In this document: positions 45,480 to 53,186 of the stretch, one piece after another
Numbering within the stretch: the first letter of the stretch is position 1
Layout: each line of letters opens with the position of its first letter
Assembly: GCA_028707125.1 (NCBI GenBank)
Contig: JAQTUX010000001.1
Coordinates: forward strand, 304,707-368,706
Origin: Candidatus Omnitrophota bacterium
Lineage (GTDB): Bacteria > Omnitrophota > Gorgyraeia > Gygaellales > JAQTUX01
Direction of reading: 5' to 3'
Length of the DNA stretch: 64,000 bases
Notes under the pieces: generated by a model
What the model was told of the DNA's origin: nothing
Database searches by the model: none
Seen by the model: the letters and a program-made list of their open reading frames with translations, nothing else
Made by a program: the position numbers and the translations under genes

Positions 45480-46422
45480 AAGCATGGATTTATCCATAAC
45501 CAACAGATGCAATGCATCCTGTATTTACTGCCCCGCTCCAGGGATAAAGGATAAAAAAAGATATATAAAGCCGCGCGAGGTCAGGAAAATAATAGACGAC
45601 CTTTTGCGGCCTTCTTTCTTTTCGCGCTACGGCCTTTTATCCACCGTGGAGATAGGGGGATTATATGAGCCCCTTCTTCATCCCGATGTGATAGATATAT
45701 TGAGGGAGTTCAGGCATAGTTATCCTGTTGCCAAAGTAATGCTGTATACTAACGGGCTTTTGCTTAACAGCGGCATAAGCTCGGCGATCGTCAAGGAGGG
45801 CCTGGCATCGGCGCTGGTCGTGAACATTGACGGCCTGGATGCCGATGACTATACGCCGGTAAAAGGCATTCCTTACGGCGTCGTGAGCGGCAACCTCAGG
45901 CGCTTTATCTCCTTAAGGGATAAGGCGCGCAGCCCATGCAGGATACTCATACGGATCATGTCATATAAAAAATACTGCGAAGCCGTCAACAGGGCTCTTA
46001 AAAGGCCGCCGCTGGCGCTTAATTCAGTTGATGGAACGGTCCGGGACAATACGGCCGCCGTTATCCGTAAATGGAAGCCGCTTTTATCCGCTGCCGACCA
46101 GATAAAGGATGCCTCGGATGAATTCCAGCTGAGGGGAGAGTATGAAAAAGACAGAGGCGTGCCGGACGTTGATGAATACGCCCTGAAATGCCCGTGGCTG
46201 AATTATGTCATTCATTCCATCAATATAACATCCGACGGTAAATGGATAATATGCTGCAATGACTTTTTCAAAGAGGGCGTGCTTGGGGACGTGTTTAGAT
46301 CTTCCCTGGAGGATATCGCCGATACAAAACGAAATGAATTTATCCGGTGCCTGTTATCGGGCAAGACAAAAGGCCTGCCTGTCAGGTGCAGGCGGAGGCA
46401 GTATTGTCAGTTTCTGGGATGA
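45457..46422 (+). CDS. Radical SAM protein with SPASM-like tail
   Basis: A 321-residue rSAM protein. CxxxCxxC is at 18, 22 and 25 (RCNASCIYC). VEIGGLYEPLLHP stands where GGEP normally lies. The C-terminus has ITSDGKWIICCND and CRRRQYC, fitting one auxiliary cluster. It overlaps the S24/S26 gene by 23 bases and the next rSAM by four (ATGA). An alternative ATG at 45484, beyond the previous stop, would give a motif spacing like that of the gene at 25727. Substrate unknown. Confidence 0.83.
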   Translation: MKPTAIFKSMDLSITNRCNASCIYCPAPGIKDKKRYIKPREVRKIIDDLLRPSFFSRYGLLSTVEIGGLYEPLLHPDVIDILREFRHSYPVAKVMLYTNGLLLNSGISSAIVKEGLASALVVNIDGLDADDYTPVKGIPYGVVSGNLRRFISLRDKARSPCRILIRIMSYKKYCEAVNRALKRPPLALNSVDGTVRDNTAAVIRKWKPLLSAADQIKDASDEFQLRGEYEKDRGVPDVDEYALKCPWLNYVIHSINITSDGKWIICCNDFFKEGVLGDVFRSSLEDIADTKRNEFIRCLLSGKTKGLPVRCRRRQYCQFLG

Positions 46423-47438
46423 GGTTATATCAGATTGAATTTGCCGTTGAGAGAAAGGTGATCGCGGATATACGGCAGAGGCAGAAGAGGATACCCGGCC
46501 TAAGGCAGGATGAGTTTAAATATACCGCCTTCTGGGGCGACGGAGATCTATCTGCCGGCTGCCGGGAATGCCTTAAAGGCACCTGGACGCAGGTGAGGAC
46601 CAGCTCTCGCTGCAATCTGGACTGCGTGTTCTGCTACTATCACGGCCGCGGGCAGCATTATCCCGGGGGACCGATGCCGCGGCAGCTTTATCACATAGGC
46701 GGACAGGCGCGTTTTTTCTCAAAGGAAGATGTCATGCAGGTATTCAAGGCCCAGGGCAAAGGCAGGATCAAGGGCGTGGCCTGGCTTTTTTATGAGCCGT
46801 TGATGGATTTGGAGAAGATCCTTCCGGTTATGAGCTTCCTGCAGAGGGAAGGATACCGCCAATGGTTATATACCAACGGATTGCTGGCAGGGGAGGATAC
46901 CCTGAAAGAATTGAGCGATCGCGGGCTTGATGAGATCAGGTTTAATCTGGCCGCGACCAACTGTTCTTTGAATGTCATTAAGAATATGAGGGCAGCCCGA
47001 CGGTATTTCAAATTCCTCTGCGTTGAGTCTCCGGTGTTCAGCGGATTCTACCATAGTTTTATCAAGGAGAGGCGCAGGATACTGGATACGGGAGTGGACC
47101 ATATTCATCTTGCCGAATTGCAGTTATTCCCTCAAACGCTTAAGCACTTTAAGGCGGAGGGCCCCATATACCGGTATAAACAGGGGTATGTGTCTCCCAT
47201 AAAGAGCCGCCAGCTGACTTATGATATCTTTGAGGCAGCGGTGCGCGAAAAATGGAAAAATGTCGTCCTGCATGATTGCTCTAATGAGACCAAATTTTAT
47301 CGCGGCATATATTCCGGCCGCGGCGCGGTATTTGGCGATATCGCTTATTACCCCGATGCCGGCATGGAGCTCCCAAAGTCATTTTACGCTGACGCGCTGA
47401 AACGATATGACCCGCAGGCGCTGTTGAAACAGGAATAA
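46419..47438 (+). CDS. Radical SAM protein related to pyruvate-formate-lyase activase (paralogue 3 of 3)
   Basis: A 339-residue rSAM enzyme with early CxxC (C48, C51; GCRECLK) and CxxxCxxC at 65, 69 and 72 (RCNLDCVFC). The segment at about 120-130 reads AWLFYEPLMD, so the usual GGEP is lost. IRFNLAATNCS links it to the genes at 17127 and 37805. Homology starts at ATG 46419, which overlaps the previous stop; the open frame further back lies inside the previous gene. The substrate is unknown, and the loss of GGEP suggests altered SAM contacts. Confidence 0.84.
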   Translation: MRLYQIEFAVERKVIADIRQRQKRIPGLRQDEFKYTAFWGDGDLSAGCRECLKGTWTQVRTSSRCNLDCVFCYYHGRGQHYPGGPMPRQLYHIGGQARFFSKEDVMQVFKAQGKGRIKGVAWLFYEPLMDLEKILPVMSFLQREGYRQWLYTNGLLAGEDTLKELSDRGLDEIRFNLAATNCSLNVIKNMRAARRYFKFLCVESPVFSGFYHSFIKERRRILDTGVDHIHLAELQLFPQTLKHFKAEGPIYRYKQGYVSPIKSRQLTYDIFEAAVREKWKNVVLHDCSNETKFYRGIYSGRGAVFGDIAYYPDAGMELPKSFYADALKRYDPQALLKQE

Positions 47439-47442
47439 AATT

Positions 47443-49641
47443 ATGTCCCTGAAAGTTATTCTGGTCAATCCCATATGGACATTTGAGAACATCCTTGCCA
47501 CCAACCTCGCCGAGTTGGCCGGGTTTCTGCGGTCAAGGGGGTTCGGCGATGTTTCAATAGTTGATCTGAATTTTGAATTAAGGCCAGTATTAGACCCGCA
47601 TAGTATTGTCAGTAAAGCGGTAGATCTGGTAGGCAGGAGAAATCCGGACATCGTGGGGATTTCATGTAATACCATACATTTACCGTTCTGCGCTGAATTT
47701 TGCCGCGAATACAGAAAGCGGCACGATACTCCTATCGTGGCCGGCGGTATCCATCCTACATTCAGGGCGGATGAGGTGTTCCGCCTGGCCCCCGTAGATT
47801 ATATAGTCCGCGGAGAAGGCGAAGAGACATTGAGCGAATTGCTCATCGCCTTAAAAGAGGGCGGGGCCGTTGAAGGCATACCGGGAGTATCTTTCAGGGG
47901 CAGGCGGGGCATTGTGCACAATCAGCCGCGCCCCTTAATAAAAGACCTGAATTGCCTGCCCGAAGCCGCCTATGATCTACTGTTGCCATATATAAGACAG
48001 ATCGATAACCAGAAGGCCGGCTGGCATAACGGACAGCCCTTGAGCATATATTTAAGCGCCAGCCGCGGCTGCCCCTATGGTTGTTTGTTTTGCTCTGCTA
48101 ACAGGATGTGGCAGTATCAACGCAGGAAATCGCCAGAGCGCTTCAGCAAAGAAATATCGTGTTTCCTGGGACATACACGCGAGCGTTTCATAAATATCGC
48201 AGACGACACGCTGACCCTTAACAGGGACTGGTGTTTGCGGTTAATGCGGCAGTTGAAAGGACTGGATATCAAGTGGAGTTGCCTGACACGCGTAGATACA
48301 TTAGACAGGTCTTTAATCGAGAAGATGAGCGATGCCGGATGCGTGAGCGTATATCACGGTATTGAGTCGGCAAGCGAGCGGCTGAGGGCTTTGCTTGATA
48401 AAAAATGCGGGCTTTCAAATAAGGAAATTCTCAGGCGCCTGCGGGAGGAGCTCGGCGCCGGCATCAGGCCGGAGTGTTCCTTTATGACGGGCATACCCAC
48501 GGAAACCGCCGAAGAGATGCGCGCCACCATCCGCTTCGCCAGGCAGGTTAAAGAGATCGGGGCAGCCGTTCAATTATGGATCATGACCCCTTATCCGGAC
48601 ATCCCGGCTGCCGGGCATTATAAGGACTGTCTTATCTCAGTTGACCGTTGGCAGCGCCTCAGGCAGGCAGATGTATATCACAAGGCGCAGTTCTACCTGT
48701 ATTCGGCATTTCATGAAAAATATATAAACCAGAACCCGGACCGTAAAATGTTCAAACCGAATATGCCTCTGAAAGAATTTTTCGGGATTTTCATGGAGGG
48801 CTCCAGGGAATTGATGCCTGCGGTGTCCAGGGCCGAGGATTATATAAGAGAATCGCCCGCCGGATTCTCATTGGTGGGCGCGGGCCGCAGATCGGCCGCG
48901 CCTTATTTTATCATCAAGCAGCCGTTTGACGGCATCGGCCGCCAGGCCAAAGATATCCTCGCAAGAAGGCAGGGCAGCTGCCTGCTGTCCATCAGGTTTA
49001 CCCATCGGCCATTGCGATATAGGGCGAAAAAGCGCCTGGTGAGTTTTTTGAAATTACTTGTGGAGCATAAAGTAAACGCGGTCTTTACAAGGCCTCTTCC
49101 TGAAGATGTCTGCCGCCTGGCCGGGTACAAGGAATACCTTAAGACCCCTTTCAAGTGCCGGTTTTGCCGGGAGATGTTCACAGTCAGCCCGGAAAACAGA
49201 GTCAGGTTTTGTTTTGGCAAAGAGCTATCGCATATTAAGTACGCGCCTGATTTAGAAGATATGCTTTATGTGTTTATCCATTACGCCTTTAAAAGAGATC
49301 CAGGCAACGGCGACTGCGTTTATCTACCGAAGAATGCCTCCCGGGCGCGTGTATTAACTCGCTATAGAGAATTCCTGACGGGCCGGCAGAAAACATTGAT
49401 TTACCTGGCAAACCGTGATTTTAAACGGGCGGCATTTTCACTTAAAAAAATGATAAGGGCAGGCTATGATAGTTGGGACATCCGGTATCTGTTGGCGTTG
49501 ACTTTAAAGAATTCAGGCCGATACAACAGCTTCATCGCGGATTTTCAAAATGCCCGCCGGTTAAAAGCGAATGGATTCTTTACGCCCGCTATTTTTACTG
49601 ATTATGTCCGTAAGGCAGGATTAGGGGATCATCAACTATGA
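47443..49641 (+). CDS. Long B12-binding-type radical SAM protein
   Basis: A 732-residue rSAM protein. The B12-binding-like domain (1-190) has IVAGGIHPTFRADEV and YIVRGEGEETLSELL. The core has CxxxCxxC at 210, 214 and 217 (RGCPYGCLFC) and VYHGIESASERL. A C-terminal region of roughly 250 residues (from about 480) with extra cysteines (CRFCREMFTVS, RVRFCFGKEL) may hold another cluster or bind the substrate. Its last 60 residues look helical. It starts four bases after the previous gene and overlaps the next by four (ATGA). Confidence 0.86.
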   Translation: MSLKVILVNPIWTFENILATNLAELAGFLRSRGFGDVSIVDLNFELRPVLDPHSIVSKAVDLVGRRNPDIVGISCNTIHLPFCAEFCREYRKRHDTPIVAGGIHPTFRADEVFRLAPVDYIVRGEGEETLSELLIALKEGGAVEGIPGVSFRGRRGIVHNQPRPLIKDLNCLPEAAYDLLLPYIRQIDNQKAGWHNGQPLSIYLSASRGCPYGCLFCSANRMWQYQRRKSPERFSKEISCFLGHTRERFINIADDTLTLNRDWCLRLMRQLKGLDIKWSCLTRVDTLDRSLIEKMSDAGCVSVYHGIESASERLRALLDKKCGLSNKEILRRLREELGAGIRPECSFMTGIPTETAEEMRATIRFARQVKEIGAAVQLWIMTPYPDIPAAGHYKDCLISVDRWQRLRQADVYHKAQFYLYSAFHEKYINQNPDRKMFKPNMPLKEFFGIFMEGSRELMPAVSRAEDYIRESPAGFSLVGAGRRSAAPYFIIKQPFDGIGRQAKDILARRQGSCLLSIRFTHRPLRYRAKKRLVSFLKLLVEHKVNAVFTRPLPEDVCRLAGYKEYLKTPFKCRFCREMFTVSPENRVRFCFGKELSHIKYAPDLEDMLYVFIHYAFKRDPGNGDCVYLPKNASRARVLTRYREFLTGRQKTLIYLANRDFKRAAFSLKKMIRAGYDSWDIRYLLALTLKNSGRYNSFIADFQNARRLKANGFFTPAIFTDYVRKAGLGDHQL

Positions 49642-51353
49642 CGACAAGGAAGAAAGAGGTAACCGCTTTATTTATAATGGGCGCGCTTTATCTGGCCTTG
49701 ATGATAAATAACTTTATATGGCTCAAGATAGATGCCACGCCTTTTACCTACGACGCCCATAGACATTTCATGTTCAGCCTCAGGGTCTTCCGGGAATACA
49801 GGCATTTTTCCTTGGCTAGCTTAGGCAATATCATAGAGATGACACAGCGCCACCCTCCTTTTGTCGCCATAGTCACGGCGCCGTTTTATTTTATCTCCGG
49901 GATATCACAGGACGCGGGAGCGCTTGTCAACAGCGCGGTCTTTCTGGCGGTACTTTTATTCTCAATATACGGGATCGGCAAAAGGGTCGCCGGTATACGG
50001 GCGGGGCTCCTTTCGGCGTTCATAGCGGCGATGTATCCGGCGATATTTAATCACATGAAGACATACAATCTTGATCTCCCGCTTACTGCCATGTGCGCGT
50101 TGAGCGTCTGGGCGCTGCTTTCGTCCGAGGGCCTTACCTCCCGGAGATATACGCTGCTTTTCGGGCTGTCTTCCGGCCTGGCCTTTCTTACGAAGGACAG
50201 CTTTCCTCTGTTCATTGCCGCGCCGTTGGCTATTACCGCGGCAAGAGGCATATCGCGTTCCAGGATTTCATGGAAAGTCATAATGCCGGGGCTTTTGCTC
50301 GCCGTCTCGCTGCCGTTATTTTATTATCTGCCAAAGCATTCCATAGCATTGAGCAAGCTGAATTTCTTTGCCCCCCTGACGTATAATACGTTTTTTCAAT
50401 CTCAGAGCCATACCGCCGGCTTACTTTCATCCGCCTGGCATGCCTTAGGCGCGCTGAAGTCGTTCTTCTGGTATATATTGGGGATGATGAATTTTCAGGT
50501 GTCTTTCTTTTTCTTTGTTGTTTTACTGCTGGGCGCCGGTATCCTGAGGAAGAAAAGGCGCGCGAGCATGGTTTTTTTGACCGCTTCATCACTATTTCCT
50601 TTAATAGCGGTCAGTTATTTACGAAGGGCTCCCGGGCCGCACATGATCTGGATGGGGGTAAGGTTGACCATGCCCCTGCTGCCGTTGCTGGCAGTGGTAT
50701 CAGGCGCGGGCATTTTATCCATCCGCGGCAGCGGCATAAGAAGATCTCTTGTTTTCGCCATTATTATATTCGGGGTCTTTCAGTCCGTTGTCGTGTCGTA
50801 TGGCGCGCCTTTGCTTCCTTTGGAGGTCTCGCTGCCTTTGAGAGCTGAAGCGGATGACCCCGGCCAGTTTGTCCCCGAGAGGATCATCTTATTTAAGCAG
50901 CGCATGCCTGCCTACGGCGGGCCGTTGTCGTATCCCAATGCCGAGATACCGGAGAGGATAAGCGTCCCAGGGGAGATCTACAGGATCATAGATTCATCTA
51001 ACACGGAAAATAAGCCCCTCTATATTACCGTTATCCCGGATATCTCGCGCATCTGGGCCCGGCTGGAATACGAAAGCTTTATCAGGGAAAGGCCGTATAC
51101 GATCATCGGCGATTGGCAGTATTTTTCAGGCAGCTATACCGAGGCGGATAAGAAGATGTTCCTTTTTGCCGACCGGCTGCTAAAGGCCGATTACGTGATA
51201 CATAAAGTTTCCGGCGAGATAGGCGAGGACAATGTGCGGGCGCAGGTTATGGCGTTAACAGAGGTGTTCCGCTGGCACAAAGACAAGTATGAATTAATTC
51301 AGACGTTGAAATGGCCGGATAACTCAGATATATATATTTATAAGAAGAAATGA
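49638..51353 (+). CDS. GT-C type membrane glycosyltransferase (ArnT/PMT-like)
   Basis: A 571-residue polytopic membrane protein. After the first helix the loop FTYDAHRHFMF carries the acidic residue typical of the ArnT/PMT active site, and a later helix pair with YNLDLPLTAMCALSVW and FGLSSGLAFLTKDS matches the family well. The C-terminal 150 residues are soluble and periplasmic. It would transfer a sugar from a polyprenyl-phosphate donor to a lipid, glycan or protein outside the membrane. It is the better-matching of the two GT-C genes in the window and overlaps both neighbours by four bases. Confidence 0.83.
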   Translation: MTTRKKEVTALFIMGALYLALMINNFIWLKIDATPFTYDAHRHFMFSLRVFREYRHFSLASLGNIIEMTQRHPPFVAIVTAPFYFISGISQDAGALVNSAVFLAVLLFSIYGIGKRVAGIRAGLLSAFIAAMYPAIFNHMKTYNLDLPLTAMCALSVWALLSSEGLTSRRYTLLFGLSSGLAFLTKDSFPLFIAAPLAITAARGISRSRISWKVIMPGLLLAVSLPLFYYLPKHSIALSKLNFFAPLTYNTFFQSQSHTAGLLSSAWHALGALKSFFWYILGMMNFQVSFFFFVVLLLGAGILRKKRRASMVFLTASSLFPLIAVSYLRRAPGPHMIWMGVRLTMPLLPLLAVVSGAGILSIRGSGIRRSLVFAIIIFGVFQSVVVSYGAPLLPLEVSLPLRAEADDPGQFVPERIILFKQRMPAYGGPLSYPNAEIPERISVPGEIYRIIDSSNTENKPLYITVIPDISRIWARLEYESFIRERPYTIIGDWQYFSGSYTEADKKMFLFADRLLKADYVIHKVSGEIGEDNVRAQVMALTEVFRWHKDKYELIQTLKWPDNSDIYIYKKK

Positions 51354-52111
51354 TAGCGCAAATACCTGAAATCATAGACTTCTTAGGATTGAGGATAAGC
51401 GCTGTAACCAGGGAGCAGATAGTCGGCGATATCCTGGAGTCGGCGCTCAAAGGCAGGCGCAGATTGATCACCTATATTAACGCCCATTGTGTTAACCTGT
51501 CATTTGAGGACAGCGAATACAGGCAGATCCTCAATAGGGCGGACCTGGTCTACGCGGACGGCAAGAGCATAGTCCGGGCTTCCAGATTATTGAATAACCC
51601 GCTGCCTGAAAGAGTGAATATATTGGATTTTTTTGACAGATTGGCCGTACAGCTAAAGGAAAAGAATGTAAAAATTTATTTATTGGGCGCGGAATCAGGC
51701 GTAGTCAGAAAGGCGGCTGAAAGATTAAGCGGCGAGCCATTCGGGCTGAGAATATCCGGATTCCATCATGGTTTTTTTACCCCATCGGAAGAAGGCGCGA
51801 TTATTGATGAAATAAACAGGATAAGGCCCGATATGTTGATGGTGGGCATGGGGGTCCCGAGGCAGGAAAAATGGTTGCGCAGGCATTTGCAGGAGATGGA
51901 TGTCAATTTGTGCTGGGCTGTGGGCTCTGCCTTTGAATGGTTGTCCGGATATAGAAAAAGGGCGCCGGAATGGATGTTAAAACATGGATTGGAATGGTTC
52001 TACAGATTGTGCCTGGAGCCGAAGAGATTATGGAGGAGATACCTGATAGGGAATTTTATTTTTATCTATTACGTGCTAAAATGGAAGATAAAGCGGATAT
52101 TTTCCCCATGA
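51350..52111 (+). CDS. WecG/TagA/CpsF-family glycosyltransferase
   Basis: A 253-residue GT26-family enzyme. TYINAHCVNLS and YADGKSIV (with the catalytic Asp) are at the N-terminus, then IYLLGAESGVV, MVGMGVPRQEKWL and a C-terminal FEWLSGYRKRAPEWMLKHGLEWFYRL, the characteristic membrane-contacting segment. It transfers an N-acetyl-mannosamine-type sugar to a lipid-linked acceptor. The gene ends in a hydrophobic tail. Its last 50 bases overlap the end of the convergent minus-strand nucleotidyltransferase gene. Confidence 0.92.
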   Translation: MIAQIPEIIDFLGLRISAVTREQIVGDILESALKGRRRLITYINAHCVNLSFEDSEYRQILNRADLVYADGKSIVRASRLLNNPLPERVNILDFFDRLAVQLKEKNVKIYLLGAESGVVRKAAERLSGEPFGLRISGFHHGFFTPSEEGAIIDEINRIRPDMLMVGMGVPRQEKWLRRHLQEMDVNLCWAVGSAFEWLSGYRKRAPEWMLKHGLEWFYRLCLEPKRLWRRYLIGNFIFIYYVLKWKIKRIFSP

Positions 52112-53180
52112 TAAATCTCTCAAGGAAAGAGACCCGCCATAAGTAAATAATAAAATCAACACCCCTGTCAAAGAGTAAAAGCCGCAAGGCCATGCCCTGC
52201 CATCCCGCTGCCTTCAGGAAATTGTTTTTATTCATGCACAGGCGTATGGCCTTTTCCTTTACCGCCCGGGGCCTGAATCTGTTCATGACATCGGCAGGGA
52301 TGTACGTGCCGAAGAGCTCTTTTGCTATGTACAGGGCAAAATAAACGCTATGGATAAACGCGCTTTTTTTCGCGGCAGCTTCAATATAGCCCCAATCCAG
52401 ATCCAGGCCCGACGATCTCAATATAGCGTCAATATCCACAATGAATTTCAGATGCAGTGTATTGGGCCGGGGATGCTTTCTTATATGGAGCGCGCAGTAT
52501 ATGATGGTATCCTCCCAGGAGGGGAAGCTCAGTTTTGTCCCGTTGATAACCTTTTCCCGCGTCCTGTCCCATAGATCCGGCAGGTCTATCCTGTATGGCC
52601 GGGCAGGGACAAACTCCTCATGCACGTCCAATCCCAGGTTCAGGTTATTCTCTATTTCTTTGGTAACCTCAAATGCTGCGTCGTTTCTGGTATCGGGCCT
52701 GCCGCTGAACGGGACCTCCTTGTAGCCGTTCTGAAAAAGCACGCCTTTTACCGCGGTGATGTCGTTCTTTTTTACGAGCATATCAATATCTGAAAGCGCC
52801 CTGAGCCCGGGATTGCGGTATACCTCCTCTATAAAGAGGGCGCCTTTTAATACGATTACCTCAAGCCCCGCTTCATTGAGTTTCTCCAGAATAAAGCAGA
52901 GGTTTTTTTGAAACAGTATATTTCTGTTGATATTAGCGTAATAATAATTCCTTATGTTTGACCAGGCGGCGTCTTTGAGCATGCCGCCGGCCCCCAGTTT
53001 ATTGAGATTATAGTAAAGCAGAGGGGAGACCTTATGGCGGCCGCACAGCGCAATTATCTCAGGCCAGTCAAGCGGCTGTTTAAGAAGGCCCCGGATCCTG
53101 TCCTGTACGTGCTTATCAGGATTCAGCCTGCAGGATAAAAGGATAAGTTCATTCTCAAGTCCGCCCCTGGATGGCCTCAT
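52062..53180 (-). CDS. Nucleotidyltransferase family protein (PF14907-like)
   Basis: A 372-residue protein. The N-terminal half is helical, then VIVLKGALFIEEVYRNPGL and ALSDIDMLV follow, the latter with D131 and D133 of the nucleotidyltransferase active site. This matches the Nucleotidyltransf_5 (PF14907) layout. Members often lie beside PqqD, HPrK-like and S24/S26 genes in RiPP or polysaccharide loci, all three of which occur here. The chemistry is unproven; it may transfer a nucleotide to a protein or peptide. It is transcribed with the rSAM gene at 53187, six bases upstream, and its end overlaps TagA by 50 bases. Confidence 0.8.
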   Translation of the reverse strand: MRPSRGGLENELILLSCRLNPDKHVQDRIRGLLKQPLDWPEIIALCGRHKVSPLLYYNLNKLGAGGMLKDAAWSNIRNYYYANINRNILFQKNLCFILEKLNEAGLEVIVLKGALFIEEVYRNPGLRALSDIDMLVKKNDITAVKGVLFQNGYKEVPFSGRPDTRNDAAFEVTKEIENNLNLGLDVHEEFVPARPYRIDLPDLWDRTREKVINGTKLSFPSWEDTIIYCALHIRKHPRPNTLHLKFIVDIDAILRSSGLDLDWGYIEAAAKKSAFIHSVYFALYIAKELFGTYIPADVMNRFRPRAVKEKAIRLCMNKNNFLKAAGWQGMALRLLLFDRGVDFIIYLWRVSFLERFIMGKISALSSILARNR

Positions 53181-53186
53181 CGTCCG

